A DNA stretch of 64,000 nucleotides from contig NZ_JBGKFB010000001.1 of the NCBI RefSeq assembly GCF_041333735.1, positions 1,870,501 to 1,934,500 of the forward strand. The letters run 5' to 3'. The notes under the pieces were generated by a model. That model worked only from the letters and a program-made list of their open reading frames with translations, was not told the origin of the DNA and ran no database searches. Position numbers and translations under genes: made by a program. Numbering within the stretch: the stretch's first letter is position 1; each line of letters begins with the position of its first letter. Positions 42,735-52,253 of the stretch are shown here, in pieces. The stretch is from Veillonella sp. GTDB lineage: Bacteria; Bacillota; Negativicutes; Veillonellales; Veillonellaceae.

Positions 42735-43496
42735 TTATATTTTATCTAAAATATTTTTAACCGTTTCCATACCGATGTCACATTGTTGCTTCCACGTAAG
42801 AGCTACACCTGTTATATAGCCTTTACGAGCATATTCCACATCAGTGGGAATACTTTCAGCACCATAATCAAGCTCGCCTGCTAACCAATAATAATCTTGC
42901 CCTCTTGAGTTAATACGAGCATCGATAATATTACTATAGGTTTGTAAACCTTGACTAACCATTTTAAAATGATCCCAATCGCATGCCCCACGCAATGGGA
43001 AGTTTACATTCAATAAGCCATCAAATTGACCTTTAACATAGATCTTTTCAATTAATTCATGTATAAAGGGATGCATTTCATCCCCTCGTTCAGGAGAATA
43101 CCGTTCCACAGATAATGCTAAGCCTGGAATGCCGTAAAAACAACTTTCCATGGCAGCAGAAACCGTACCAGAATACAATACATCCGATCCTAAGTTAAAA
43201 CCATGATTAATACCTGAAATCACAAGATCCGGCATATCATCACTTAATAAATAACTAAGACCAAACTTCATGCAATCAGACGGTGTTCCCGTTAGAGCAT
43301 AAAGGCGAGGATTTTCATCCTCGCCATTGTACGCATCTAATTTTAAAGGAATCTCAGTCGTCAATGCATGGGATTTAGCACTTTGCTCATTGGCAGGTGC
43401 TACAACGGTAATTCGATAATATTGACTTAAGTACGATGCAAGACGGCGTAAACCATCTGCTAAAATACCATCATCATTACACATTAAAATATGCAT
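42735..43496 (-). CDS. surE: 5'-nucleotidase SurE
   Basis: 253 residues, metal-dependent phosphatase acting on nucleoside monophosphates. MHILMCNDDGILADGL carries the metal aspartates D8 and D9, followed by APANEQSAKSHALT, GTPSDCMKFGL and SGINHGFNLGSDVLYSGTVSAAME (parts: GINHGFNLG). Start at the ATG at 43496 after GGAGTGACT; the GTG two codons upstream is inside this site. First or last of a run with the glycosyltransferase and phospholipid genes (18-base gap). Confidence 0.94.
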   Translation of the reverse strand: MHILMCNDDGILADGLRRLASYLSQYYRITVVAPANEQSAKSHALTTEIPLKLDAYNGEDENPRLYALTGTPSDCMKFGLSYLLSDDMPDLVISGINHGFNLGSDVLYSGTVSAAMESCFYGIPGLALSVERYSPERGDEMHPFIHELIEKIYVKGQFDGLLNVNFPLRGACDWDHFKMVSQGLQTYSNIIDARINSRGQDYYWLAGELDYGAESIPTDVEYARKGYITGVALTWKQQCDIGMETVKNILDKI

Positions 43497-43513
43497 AGTC
43501 ACTCCTACAGATT

Positions 43514-44776
43514 CTATTTTTTATTCTTATTCATGTTTCCCATACGGGTCAATTTAACGTCATTTAAGCCAACAGCTCGCGTATGAACTGTATGAGACCA
43601 CACCTTATTATGACGACGGAACCAGCCTAAAATATTTACAGGAATCCAAGAATATACAAATAATGGATATAGTAAATAATAGAACCAAATCTTTGGTGGT
43701 ACCTTAATCTTCAATAATACGATAAGTGGGAATAAATATTGCCCAACACCGATAATAGTCCATACAGACATAGGTAAAATTTGATACAAAATGTTTGTAT
43801 AGATTGGTGTGTAAGCATTGATATAAGACAATACCAAATACACGGTAGTCAACAATAGGAAATACGGTTGACTCACTTGGAAAATACCATCCAAAATCAT
43901 AATATTACCAGTTTTGATACCAGTAGCAAACAACTTTGGAATATATCGTCCTGCACAGTCAAATTGACCTTGCGCCCAACGTAAGCGCTGTTTACAAGAC
44001 GCCTTCATGGTTGTAACCTTTTCATCATAAACGATGGCATCATGAGCCCAACACGTACGAATACCATGAGTTAACAACTTCATGGAGAATTCCATATCCT
44101 CAGTCAAGCTATTACAATCCCAACCATATTCACGGATAATAGATGTACGTATACACATACCAGTACCGCCTAAGGCTGTAGATAAACCAATGCGGTATTT
44201 TGCCAAATGCCACATGTGGTTAACCATCCAAAATGCGATAGAGAACGTACCCGCTACCCATGAGTCCGTAGGGTTTTTAGAATTTAAGTAACCTTGAATA
44301 ACAGATTCACCTTTTTCAAGATGATCATTCATTTCCAACATGAATTGGGGATGTACTAAATTATCGGCATCAAAGATAAGAAATGCATCATATTTCCGAT
44401 CCATTTGTTCTACGCGATTAAACATCCACCCCATTGCATAGCCTTTACCTACTTCTTCTTTATTGAATCGTTCATGCACATTAGCACCAGCAGCTCTTGC
44501 TACATCAGCAGTCTTATCTGTACAGTTATCAGCTACAACAAAGATATCGTACAGCTCATCCGGATAATCTAGACTTCGTAAATTTTTTACTAATTCACCG
44601 ACTACAGCTTCCTCATTATGAGCACACACAACAATAGCAAAGGAATTTTTTGGGGTATAGTTTTTATGTACTCTAGACCGCCACATACCGATTACGGCGA
44701 GTACAAAATAATAAACCGTATAAATTACGATTATTACCTGCATAGGGATCAATATCAGATCCAGTAGGTAATTCAT
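43514..44776 (-). CDS. Membrane-bound family 2 glycosyltransferase
   Basis: 420 residues. One N-terminal membrane segment, a GT2 catalytic domain (IVVCAHNEEAVVGELVKNL; VVADNCTD; FDADN as DxD; TEDMEF; QRLRWAQGQ as QxxRW) and three or four C-terminal membrane segments, as in processive transferases and polysaccharide synthases. The product is unknown; an exopolysaccharide or cell-surface glycan is likely. Start at the ATG at 44776 with GGAGG 8 bases before it rather than the GTG overlapping the site. Between pssA and surE. Confidence 0.87.
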   Translation of the reverse strand: MNYLLDLILIPMQVIIVIYTVYYFVLAVIGMWRSRVHKNYTPKNSFAIVVCAHNEEAVVGELVKNLRSLDYPDELYDIFVVADNCTDKTADVARAAGANVHERFNKEEVGKGYAMGWMFNRVEQMDRKYDAFLIFDADNLVHPQFMLEMNDHLEKGESVIQGYLNSKNPTDSWVAGTFSIAFWMVNHMWHLAKYRIGLSTALGGTGMCIRTSIIREYGWDCNSLTEDMEFSMKLLTHGIRTCWAHDAIVYDEKVTTMKASCKQRLRWAQGQFDCAGRYIPKLFATGIKTGNIMILDGIFQVSQPYFLLLTTVYLVLSYINAYTPIYTNILYQILPMSVWTIIGVGQYLFPLIVLLKIKVPPKIWFYYLLYPLFVYSWIPVNILGWFRRHNKVWSHTVHTRAVGLNDVKLTRMGNMNKNKK

Positions 44777-44795
44777 ACTATTATCCTCCACACAC

Positions 44796-45467
44796 TTATT
44801 TACGCACCATATTTAACGCCCCATTAATAAGGCCAAACACTACATAGCCAGCAAAAATCATTACTGCCCATGTGTGCCAATCATAAACGAGACAAGCTAG
44901 AACAAAAATAGCAGTAAGTACAATGGAAAGTTTATTAATATTAACCGCAGATTTACCTTTGAAGTCTGGATATTTAACTTCACTAACCATTAAGAAGCCT
45001 ACACCTATCATGCAAACTACTAGCACAAATTGAGGCACCTCTACGCCACACAATACGTAGGTAGCAGCCAAACAACCTGCAGCTGGAATTGGTAACCCTT
45101 CAAAGTAACCATGAACTTCTTCAGTTTTGATATTAAAGCGAGCAAGGCGGAATGCGCCTAATACAGCAAATGCTAGTAAAGGAACATAGGCAATCCAACC
45201 TAAACCGTATAGCTCTTTCATATATAACATATAAGCCGGTGCTACACCAAAGCCCACAACATCAGATAAAGAATCTAATTCACGCCCCATAGGGCCTGCT
45301 ACACCTAATGCTCTCGCTACACGACCATCTAAACCATCAGCGACTAAGGATAATAGTACGCAAATAGCTGCATAGAAAGTATTACCTGTAGCAGAGAATG
45401 TAATGCCAAGGACACCGAAGGCTAAATTAGCACTAGTAAATAAATTTGGAATAATAGATTTATTCAT
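44796..45467 (-). CDS. pssA: CDP-diacylglycerol--serine O-phosphatidyltransferase
   Basis: 223 residues, membrane enzyme making phosphatidylserine. The CDP-alcohol phosphotransferase motif is exact: D-G-x2-A-R-x8-G-x3-D-x3-D in DGRVARALGVAGPMGRELD plus SLSD. About seven membrane segments. Start at the ATG at 45467 after GGGAGG. Overlaps psd by 8 bases; together they make phosphatidylethanolamine, as expected for a diderm. Confidence 0.95.
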   Translation of the reverse strand: MNKSIIPNLFTSANLAFGVLGITFSATGNTFYAAICVLLSLVADGLDGRVARALGVAGPMGRELDSLSDVVGFGVAPAYMLYMKELYGLGWIAYVPLLAFAVLGAFRLARFNIKTEEVHGYFEGLPIPAAGCLAATYVLCGVEVPQFVLVVCMIGVGFLMVSEVKYPDFKGKSAVNINKLSIVLTAIFVLACLVYDWHTWAVMIFAGYVVFGLINGALNMVRK

Positions 45468-46101
45468 GACGCAACCTCCCAATAACAGTGTCTCCACCTG
45501 TAATATGTTGACCTTTTTCCACGAACAACTCTACATCCTTATCCATGTAGATTTCAGTACAGGAACCGAATTTAATCATCCCGTACAATTGACCGCGTTC
45601 AAGCACACTATCAAGATCCGTCCAAGATACTATACGACGCGCTAAAAGGCCCGCAATTTGTGTTACTAATACGGAAGTGCGATCATTTTCAATACAAATA
45701 GTATGACGTTCATTTTCAAAGCCTACATCATCTTTAAAAGCAGGCAAGAAACTGCCCATTGTGTAATGACGGTATGTAATTTTACCGTCAATAGGCGCAC
45801 GATTGGCATGTACGTCGAAAACAGATAGGAAAATAGTTACCTTTTTACATTCTTTATGTAAGTAAATATCTTCGTATACATCAGAAATATCCATAATTTT
45901 ACCATCTGCTGGAGATAAAATTAAATCTGGATCTTGAGGGATTACACGTTTAGGATTTCTAAAGAAATTGACGAAAAATAATGCCAGAATAAATGAAATA
46001 ATCGCAATTACATAATGTCCTAAAAATCCTAACACCACAGTGATAATGAGCATAGCCCCTATCAGTGGAAACCCTTCCTTAATTATTGGTCCTGTAGGCA
46101 C
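45460..46101 (-). CDS. psd: Phosphatidylserine decarboxylase (short type)
   Basis: 213 residues with two N-terminal membrane segments. The pyruvoyl-forming site is the Gly-Ser in MIKFGSCTEIYMDKD (G179-S180); other landmarks are LSPADGKIMDI and LSVFDVHANRAPIDG. The enzyme self-cleaves and converts phosphatidylserine to phosphatidylethanolamine. Start is GTG with AGGAG 9 bases upstream. The 213-residue length is the short form known from many Firmicutes and archaea. Confidence 0.94.
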   Translation of the reverse strand: MPTGPIIKEGFPLIGAMLIITVVLGFLGHYVIAIISFILALFFVNFFRNPKRVIPQDPDLILSPADGKIMDISDVYEDIYLHKECKKVTIFLSVFDVHANRAPIDGKITYRHYTMGSFLPAFKDDVGFENERHTICIENDRTSVLVTQIAGLLARRIVSWTDLDSVLERGQLYGMIKFGSCTEIYMDKDVELFVEKGQHITGGDTVIGRLRHE

Positions 46102-46115
46102 GATTCAACACTCCT

Positions 46116-46838
46116 CTATTTATTTCTAATAACGGTCCACATAAACTTAGGAATAGCCAACATGCGGCCAATCCGTTGAGGTTCTAAATATAATCGATAC
46201 AACCATTCGAGACGATTCCGTTGCATCCATTCTGGGGCCCGAGGAATATTACCTGCCAAAACGTCAAAGGAACCACCAATACCAATGGCAACAACGCCAT
46301 CAAGGTGACTCAATTTTTCTGAAATCCATTGTTCTTGCTTTGGTACGCCTAAGGCAACAAACACTAATTTTGCCTTAGACTCCCCAATAGCTTTAACGAT
46401 TTCTTGTTCCTCTGTGCTATCGAAGAATCCATCATGAATCCCTGCAATATTTAATGGTCCAACTTGGGCAGATAAATTATCAATTGCTCGTTGAGCAACA
46501 CCAGGTGCTGCCCCTAAGCAGTATACAGGAATTTGCTGGTCAGCCGCAACTTTAAATAATCGTTTTGTTACGTCTACCCCCGTTACACGTTCAGGCACAT
46601 GTTCGCCTTGACGCTCTGCAGCCCACAAAATGCCAGCCCCGTCGGGAACGACGAGACTAGCATTATTCAATATGGTATGCAATGTAGGATTTTCATTAGC
46701 CAACATAACCATTTCTGCATTAGCCGTGGCTACTAGATGTAGCCCCGGCTCTTCAGTTAATTGCAAAATACGTTGGACTGCCTCATCCATTGTTACACAA
46801 TCGATAGGCACAGATAAAACAGAAATACGTTTATTCAA
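46116..46838 (-). CDS. WecG/TagA/CpsF family (GT26) glycosyltransferase
   Basis: 240 residues. VDCVTMDEAVQRIL near the start, the catalytic THR/ASP region NNASLVVPDGAGILWAA and the LGVPKQEQWISEK and FDVLAGNIPRAPEWMQRNRLEWLYRL signatures (in parts) define GT26, which adds N-acetylmannosaminuronate or N-acetylmannosamine to lipid-linked sugars. Its glycan here is unknown; context with a GT2 transferase and phospholipid genes points to envelope polymer synthesis. Confidence 0.92.
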   Translation of the reverse strand: MNKRISVLSVPIDCVTMDEAVQRILQLTEEPGLHLVATANAEMVMLANENPTLHTILNNASLVVPDGAGILWAAERQGEHVPERVTGVDVTKRLFKVAADQQIPVYCLGAAPGVAQRAIDNLSAQVGPLNIAGIHDGFFDSTEEQEIVKAIGESKAKLVFVALGVPKQEQWISEKLSHLDGVVAIGIGGSFDVLAGNIPRAPEWMQRNRLEWLYRLYLEPQRIGRMLAIPKFMWTVIRNK

Positions 46839-46853
46839 TGTAATACTCCATTA

Positions 46854-48308
46854 TCAACCACTATAATTTGGTGCTTCAACGGTAATGCTTACATCATGCG
46901 GATGACTTTCTTTTAAACCAGCCGCTGTAATTTGAATGAATTGAGTATTTTCAATCATTTCTTGGATGTTATGACATCCGCAATACCCCATACTTGCACG
47001 CAAACCACCAACCATTTGGAAAATTGTATCAGCCAACATACCTTTATAAGGTACGCGACCTTCAATACCTTCAGGAACTAATTTCTTAGCTTCTGTTTGG
47101 AAATATCGATCTTTACTACCAAGCTTCATAGCCCCTAAGCTACCCATGCCACGGTATACTTTATAGGAACGACCTTGGTAAATCACTGTTTCCCCTGGGC
47201 TTTCATCAGTACCAGCTAAAATATTCCCCATCATAACTACATTGGCACCAGCCGCAATAGCTTTGGCAATATCGCCAGAATATTTAATGCCCCCATCAGC
47301 GATGATAGGAATTCCATAGCGACGACCTACTTGAGCAGACTCATATACTGCAGTAATTTGAGGTACCCCAATACCTGCGATAACACGTGTTGTACAAATA
47401 GAGCCCGGTCCAATACCGACCTTAACAGCATCTGCACCTGCTTCAATAAGAGCCTCTGTACCAGCTGCAGTCGCTACATTACCTGCAATAACAGGAATAT
47501 GAGGATAAGCTTGTTTAATTTCTTTCAATGTACGAAGTACACCTGCAGAATGACCATGTGCTGTATCTACAATGATTACGTCAGCCTTAGCAGATACAAG
47601 TGCATCAAGACGATCATATAAATCTTTAGATACACCAACAGCAGCACCAACTAATAATCGACCACTGCTATCCTTGGCAGAATTTGGATATTTTGTCGCT
47701 TTTTCAATATCTTTTATAGTAATTAAGCCTTTTAAGTTTCCATCGCCATCTACGAGAGGTAATTTTTCAATACGATGTTCACTTAAAATTGCTTTTGCCT
47801 CTTCAAGAGAAGTACCTTCTGGTGCAGTAACAAGGGAATCCTTTGTCATGCAGTCTCCGATTTGGCGAGTTAAATCAGTTTCAAAACGCATATCGCGATT
47901 TGTAATGATCCCTACTAGTTTACCATGTTCTGTGATAGGTACACCAGAAATTTTATATTTTCCCATAATTTCTGCTGCATCAGATAGTAAATTTTGAGGA
48001 CTTAAGAAAATAGGATCAACGATAACACCATGTTCAGAGCGCTTTACCTTATCAACTTCATGGGCTTGTTCTTCAATAGACATATTTTTATGGATAACGC
48101 CAAGGCCACCTTCACGAGCCATAGCAATAGCCATACGGGATTCAGTAACTGTATCCATCCCAGAACTAATCATAGGGATATTTAACGTAATGTCACGAGT
48201 TAATTGAGTTTTTAACTCTACTTGATGTGGTAGCACATCAGAAGCCGCTGGTACTAATAAAACATCATCAAAAGTTAGTCCACGCATACCGAATTTATCG
48301 TCTCTCAT
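46854..48308 (-). CDS. guaB: Inosine-5'-monophosphate dehydrogenase
   Basis: 484 residues. Catalytic barrel interrupted by two CBS domains (about 93-205: MTKDSLVTAPEGTSLEEA). Catalytic cysteine in GIGPGSICTTRVIAG, the GGIKYSGD phosphate site and the flap with GRVPYKG are intact. It catalyses the first step to GMP. A very strong hairpin is close upstream (see that entry), with no clear promoter between. Confidence 0.97.
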   Translation of the reverse strand: MRDDKFGMRGLTFDDVLLVPAASDVLPHQVELKTQLTRDITLNIPMISSGMDTVTESRMAIAMAREGGLGVIHKNMSIEEQAHEVDKVKRSEHGVIVDPIFLSPQNLLSDAAEIMGKYKISGVPITEHGKLVGIITNRDMRFETDLTRQIGDCMTKDSLVTAPEGTSLEEAKAILSEHRIEKLPLVDGDGNLKGLITIKDIEKATKYPNSAKDSSGRLLVGAAVGVSKDLYDRLDALVSAKADVIIVDTAHGHSAGVLRTLKEIKQAYPHIPVIAGNVATAAGTEALIEAGADAVKVGIGPGSICTTRVIAGIGVPQITAVYESAQVGRRYGIPIIADGGIKYSGDIAKAIAAGANVVMMGNILAGTDESPGETVIYQGRSYKVYRGMGSLGAMKLGSKDRYFQTEAKKLVPEGIEGRVPYKGMLADTIFQMVGGLRASMGYCGCHNIQEMIENTQFIQITAAGLKESHPHDVSITVEAPNYSG

Positions 48309-48339
48309 ATTTAATTCCTTTCCGTATAATAAAACAAAA

Positions 48340-48383
48340 CTACGACCCGCCTAGTCCATATTGGACTAGGCGGTCAGTCGTAG
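48340..48383 (-). terminator. Strong hairpin between the tautomerase gene and guaB
   Basis: CCGCCTAGTCCA/TGGACTAGGCGG 12-bp stem with a 3-base loop, extended by CTACGAC/GTCGTAG after a small internal loop, then TTTTGTTTTATT on the minus strand. Acts as terminator of the tautomerase gene or as an attenuator of guaB, whose Shine-Dalgarno follows within about 20 bases. Confidence 0.88.
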
Positions 48384-48384
48384 C

Positions 48385-48570
48385 TTAGCGTTCAGACCGC
48401 AAAATGCCGCCTTCCATATAATCATCTTTTTTCATATCTACGAAGATAACTTTTACTGCGTCAGCAGGTACATTAACGATATCAACCGCAGCTTTAGTGA
48501 TAGCTTCACCTAATTGTTTTTTTTGTTCTTTTGTGCGCCCTTCAACGAGCTCTACATGAATAAGTGGCAT
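48385..48570 (-). CDS. 4-oxalocrotonate tautomerase family protein
   Basis: 61 residues after initiation at the ATG at 48570, preceded by GGAGG. The mature protein would begin PLIHVELVEGRT with the catalytic Pro1, and R11 and later Arg conserved, in the usual hexameric 4-OT size. Open frame upstream to 48639 lies across its own promoter and is not coding. Physiological substrate unknown. Confidence 0.9.
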   Translation of the reverse strand: MPLIHVELVEGRTKEQKKQLGEAITKAAVDIVNVPADAVKVIFVDMKKDDYMEGGILRSER

Positions 48571-48612
48571 ATTGACCTCCATAGATGAAAATGAAATAAA
48601 TTTGTTTGTTCT

Positions 48613-48641
48613 ATTATACGGTATGAGGAACAGATACACAA
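48613..48641 (-). promoter_or_regulatory. Promoter of the tautomerase gene (and perhaps guaB)
   Basis: TTGTGT (48641-48636), 17-base spacer, TATAAT (48618-48613) on the minus strand, about 45 bases before the start. Confidence 0.7.
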
Positions 48642-48701
48642 GGGAAAAACCCAGATAAAATCTAATATTATCGCTACTTATGTACTTATTATTCCTACCT
48701 C

Positions 48702-50744
48702 TTAATTATACAATATTCTAAGAAATTTTTCACCAAATCTTTTTTCTAATTCTTCTTTCATTACAGATTCAAGTTTTTCCATCCCATGGTGACTTGCAAA
48801 ATCTAATACATCCTTGCGAGCCTGTACCAATATTTCAATATCTTTAATAATATTGGCAACCCGTAAATCAGGTAATCCTGATTGGGCTAAGCCAAATAAT
48901 TGACCAGAACCACGCAATAATAAGTCTTGTTCGGCAAGTTCAAAACCATCCTGTGTCTGTTCCATCAATTTTAAACGCTCTTGGCTTACATCATTTTTTG
49001 AATCACTTACAAGAATACAATAGGATTGATGAGATCCACGGCCTACACGGCCACGCAACTGGTGCAATTGAGATAGACCAAATCGCTCTGCCCCTTCAAT
49101 GCACATAATGGTCGCATTAGGCACATTGACACCGACCTCAATAACGGTAGTAGAAACGAGTAATGAAATCTCACCTTTATGAAAGGCATTCATCACTTCA
49201 TCCTTTTCACTTGGTTTCATACGACCGTGTACAAGGCCAACTTCATAAGCCTTGTAAAAGTACTCTTTTAGTTCTAAATACAGTTCTTCTGCTGCCTGTA
49301 AGTCTAATTTTTCAGACTCTTCTACTAGAGGACATACTACATAAACTTGACGACCTTCTGCCATCTCTTTGCCAAAGAAGTTTCTCAATCGTTCTTTATA
49401 TGAGCTATCTACAGCATACGTTTTAACAGGCTTACGCCCTGGTGGCATCTCTTTAATCAAGGATACAGCAAGATCACCATATACAGATAAGGTCATGGTC
49501 CGTGGAATTGGTGTAGCTGTCATAATGAGTACATGTGGGTATGTACCCTTTTGTTGTAATCGTGCCCGTTGTTCCACACCAAAGCGATGTTGTTCGTCGA
49601 TAATGACGAGGCCTAAATTATGGAAGTTTACGCCCTCTTGAATAAGCGCATGAGTACCGATGATCATATTAATTGATCCATCAGCTAAGCCTTCATAGAT
49701 GCGCTCTTTTTCTTTTTTTGTAGTAGAACCAGTTAATAACTCCATAGTAATGCCTAAATTACGACATACCTCTGTTATGCCTTCATAATGTTGAGCCGCC
49801 AAAATCTCCGTAGGGGCCATTAACGCACCTTGGTACCCATTTTCAATGGCCTTCAACAAACTCAATGTAGCTACAACGGTTTTACCAGAACCTACGTCAC
49901 CTTGTAATAATCGTTGCATAGGACGTTCATCTTCCATATCGATGCGAATATCCTCTAATGCACGCTGTTGATCACCTGTTAAGGAGAACGGTAAGTTTTC
50001 TATACACTGAGCCATTAAGTCCCCATTAGGTCCCATCTTAGGCCCTTTATGACACTGCTCTTTATTCCGCAACAAGGCCAATCCAGATTGCATGACAAAT
50101 AACTCTTCATAGGCCAATTGGTGACGCGCTTCTTCGTATCGCTCTGAAGAATCCGGGAAATGCATCATTTTAAATGCATCATAGCGACTCATATATTGAT
50201 GTGCTTCACGAACCTCAGCAGGCAAAATCTCTTGCAATTCATGATTAGCAGCGAACCAATTGCGTACTGATGAGCGCACCACAAATTGAGACACTCCATC
50301 AGCCAAGGCATAAATAGGAACAATGCCACGATCTGGCTCTCCACCATCTCCCAAATTTTCTATTTGGGGCGTATTCATTTGCATAGACCCATATTGAAAT
50401 TCTGCTTTGCCATATGCATATAGACGCTGACCTTTTTTATAAAAGTTCTTTTTATACCCTTGGTTAAATAAAACAATCTTTAATGGACCAGTACCATCTG
50501 CAATGACTACCTCTAATATAGACAATCTAGGTCGAGGACGTTTTTCTTGAACAGCAATAACATTGCCCACAACGCCACCGGTCATACCAGACTTTAATTC
50601 ACCAATTCTATAAATTGTACGGCGGTCTTCGTAGCTTCGCGGGAAATATGTCAACAACGATGTTACATTCGTAATCCCTAGCTTATGCAATTGTTTCTCC
50701 CGACCAGGACCAATCCCTTTAATGGTCGTTAACCGTTCATCCAT
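48702..50744 (-). CDS. recG: ATP-dependent DNA helicase RecG
   Basis: 680 residues, a branched-DNA helicase that rescues stalled forks. N-terminal wedge (GPGREKQLHKLGITNVTSLL, PRSYEDRR), Walker A GDVGSGKT, the DEQH box in IIDEQHRFGV, TATPIPRT, and the C-terminal LRGRVGRG motif VI with the TRG region. Full length. The 220-base gap upstream, shared divergently with rpmB, contains AT-rich inverted repeats but no firm recG promoter. Confidence 0.96.
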   Translation of the reverse strand: MDERLTTIKGIGPGREKQLHKLGITNVTSLLTYFPRSYEDRRTIYRIGELKSGMTGGVVGNVIAVQEKRPRPRLSILEVVIADGTGPLKIVLFNQGYKKNFYKKGQRLYAYGKAEFQYGSMQMNTPQIENLGDGGEPDRGIVPIYALADGVSQFVVRSSVRNWFAANHELQEILPAEVREAHQYMSRYDAFKMMHFPDSSERYEEARHQLAYEELFVMQSGLALLRNKEQCHKGPKMGPNGDLMAQCIENLPFSLTGDQQRALEDIRIDMEDERPMQRLLQGDVGSGKTVVATLSLLKAIENGYQGALMAPTEILAAQHYEGITEVCRNLGITMELLTGSTTKKEKERIYEGLADGSINMIIGTHALIQEGVNFHNLGLVIIDEQHRFGVEQRARLQQKGTYPHVLIMTATPIPRTMTLSVYGDLAVSLIKEMPPGRKPVKTYAVDSSYKERLRNFFGKEMAEGRQVYVVCPLVEESEKLDLQAAEELYLELKEYFYKAYEVGLVHGRMKPSEKDEVMNAFHKGEISLLVSTTVIEVGVNVPNATIMCIEGAERFGLSQLHQLRGRVGRGSHQSYCILVSDSKNDVSQERLKLMEQTQDGFELAEQDLLLRGSGQLFGLAQSGLPDLRVANIIKDIEILVQARKDVLDFASHHGMEKLESVMKEELEKRFGEKFLRILYN

Positions 50745-50898
50745 AGAAACTCCTTTAAATATACGATAAACACTGAGGATATATCCAATTTCTGTATATC
50801 CTTGTGTAAAAGCCCATTCATATCATAGAATATGATATATAGTATACCTTATATTGTAGTATATTTCATAAAAAGAGCAATATGTACGATAAAAACAC

Positions 50899-50927
50899 TT
50901 GCTTTAACTATGTCTTTATGATAATAT
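50899..50927 (+). promoter_or_regulatory. rpmB promoter
   Basis: TTGCTT (50899-50904), 17-base spacer, TAATAT (50922-50927), 41 bases before the rpmB start. Confidence 0.6.
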
Positions 50928-50967
50928 ACTTTTGTTATGTTATAGATTAAGCTTGGAGGTGGAAACT

Positions 50968-51156
50968 ATGGCAAACCTTTGCGAAGTATGTGGCAAATCC
51001 ACATCTAGCGGTATGAACGTGAGTCACTCTCACATTCGCACAAGAAAAACTTGGAAACCGAACATTCAAAGAGTACGGGCGGTTGTAGACGGTGCTACTA
51101 AAAAAGTTAACGTATGCACTCGCTGCCTTCGTTCTAATAAAATTACACGCGCGTAA
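50968..51156 (+). CDS. rpmB: Large ribosomal subunit protein bL28
   Basis: 62 residues, MANLCEVCGKSTSSGMNVSH onward with the HSHIRTRKTWKPN core. Four cysteines in two CxxC pairs (C5/C8 and C53/C56 region CTRC) mark the zinc-binding C+ form. GGAGGTGG precedes the ATG at 50968; the upstream in-frame ATG at 50932 overlaps the promoter. Single-gene unit on the plus strand. Confidence 0.96.
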   Translation: MANLCEVCGKSTSSGMNVSHSHIRTRKTWKPNIQRVRAVVDGATKKVNVCTRCLRSNKITRA

Positions 51157-51196
51157 AATAAAAAGTACATGTACTCTTTGGGGTTCTAGAGCCCCA

Positions 51197-51235
51197 AAAA
51201 AAGCAGTTAGTTCATTTGAACTAACTGCTTTTTTT
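51197..51235. terminator. Bidirectional terminator between rpmB and dgt
   Basis: AAAGCAGTTAGTTC/GAACTAACTGCTTT perfect stem with a 4-base loop; T-run on the plus strand and A-run before it, so it works for both convergent genes. A weaker GGGG/CCCC hairpin (51180-51195) precedes it. Confidence 0.88.
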
Positions 51236-51263
51236 GTTATCTATATACCTATTACTAAAAATC

Positions 51264-52253
51264 TTACAAGGTAATATTTGGAATATAGTACTGTTTAAAC
51301 AACTTAATAGCATATTGATCAGTTAAGCCGGCCACATAATCCACTACATCGCGAGTGGAGTAAAACTCACGGTTACTTTCACAGCCCTCCATATCATCAG
51401 GATGTTCCATAAAGTGAGTAAATAAGTTTTTCACCACATGAGACGCCTTATTTCGGTCAGGAATTAAAGCTGGCGCCAAATAGACATTTTTAAACATAAA
51501 TTGACGGAATAGATTCATGGTCATTTCGATATCAGAGGACATAGAAATAACAGGCTTATCTAAAGATTCCCTCACCATATCTTCAACCATGGCTGTAATC
51601 ATGCTAGATGGAGTCATACCGAAGTGTTCACGTACTTCAAAAGGTAATTCCTCCGCCGTCAACATGCCTGCCCGTTGAGCATCATCAAAATCGTGACATA
51701 AATAAGCAATGCGGTCAACGATACGAATAATCTGACCTTCTAAGGTAACAGGAATAGTAGCCCCTGTATGGCCTAAAATACCATCTCGAACAGCGGTCGT
51801 TAAATTAAGACCTTGATGTTCACCATGCTTTTCTAACACTTCAACCATACGCAAACTCTGTTCATTATGGTTGAAATGGCCTACCATATCACGTAACGCA
51901 TATTCTCCAACATGACCAAATGGTGTATGTCCCACATCATGGCCCATGGCGATAGCTTCTACTAAGTCTTCATTGAGTCGCAATGCACGAGCCACTGTAC
52001 GACCAATCTGGCCCACCTCAAGGGTGTGAGTCATGCGTGTACGATAATGGTCACCTGGCGCAATATAAACTTGTGTCTTGTGCTTTAACCGTCTAAAACA
52101 TTTACTGTGAATAATGCGGTCCCGATCACGTTGAAACGCGGTTCTAAGTGGATCGGGAGCTTCCTCAATATCACGGATTGCATCGCGGCTTTTAGCAGCA
52201 TAAGGAGATAGAAGCAATGCCTCTCTCTCCTCTATTTGTTCCCGTATATTCAT
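51264..52253 (-). CDS. dgt: Deoxyguanosinetriphosphate triphosphohydrolase-like HD protein
   Basis: 329 residues. HD-domain metal site: H in RMTHTLEVGQIGR, HD in AMGHDVGHTPFGH, and the distal D in IVDRIAYLCHDFDDA. The conserved RIIHSKCFRRLKHKTQV segment is that of the dGTPase family. In Firmicutes its role is nucleotide pool or ssDNA-linked hydrolysis; exact substrate uncertain. Start overlaps the PEP synthase regulator by 4 bases. Confidence 0.92.
   Translation of the reverse strand: MNIREQIEEREALLLSPYAAKSRDAIRDIEEAPDPLRTAFQRDRDRIIHSKCFRRLKHKTQVYIAPGDHYRTRMTHTLEVGQIGRTVARALRLNEDLVEAIAMGHDVGHTPFGHVGEYALRDMVGHFNHNEQSLRMVEVLEKHGEHQGLNLTTAVRDGILGHTGATIPVTLEGQIIRIVDRIAYLCHDFDDAQRAGMLTAEELPFEVREHFGMTPSSMITAMVEDMVRESLDKPVISMSSDIEMTMNLFRQFMFKNVYLAPALIPDRNKASHVVKNLFTHFMEHPDDMEGCESNREFYSTRDVVDYVAGLTDQYAIKLFKQYYIPNITL

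Noticed and set aside
50820..50870. AT-rich inverted repeats (ATATCAT/ATGATAT) between recG and rpmB
   Set aside because: Too simple and AT-rich to separate from chance; no box arrangement for a regulator could be supported.
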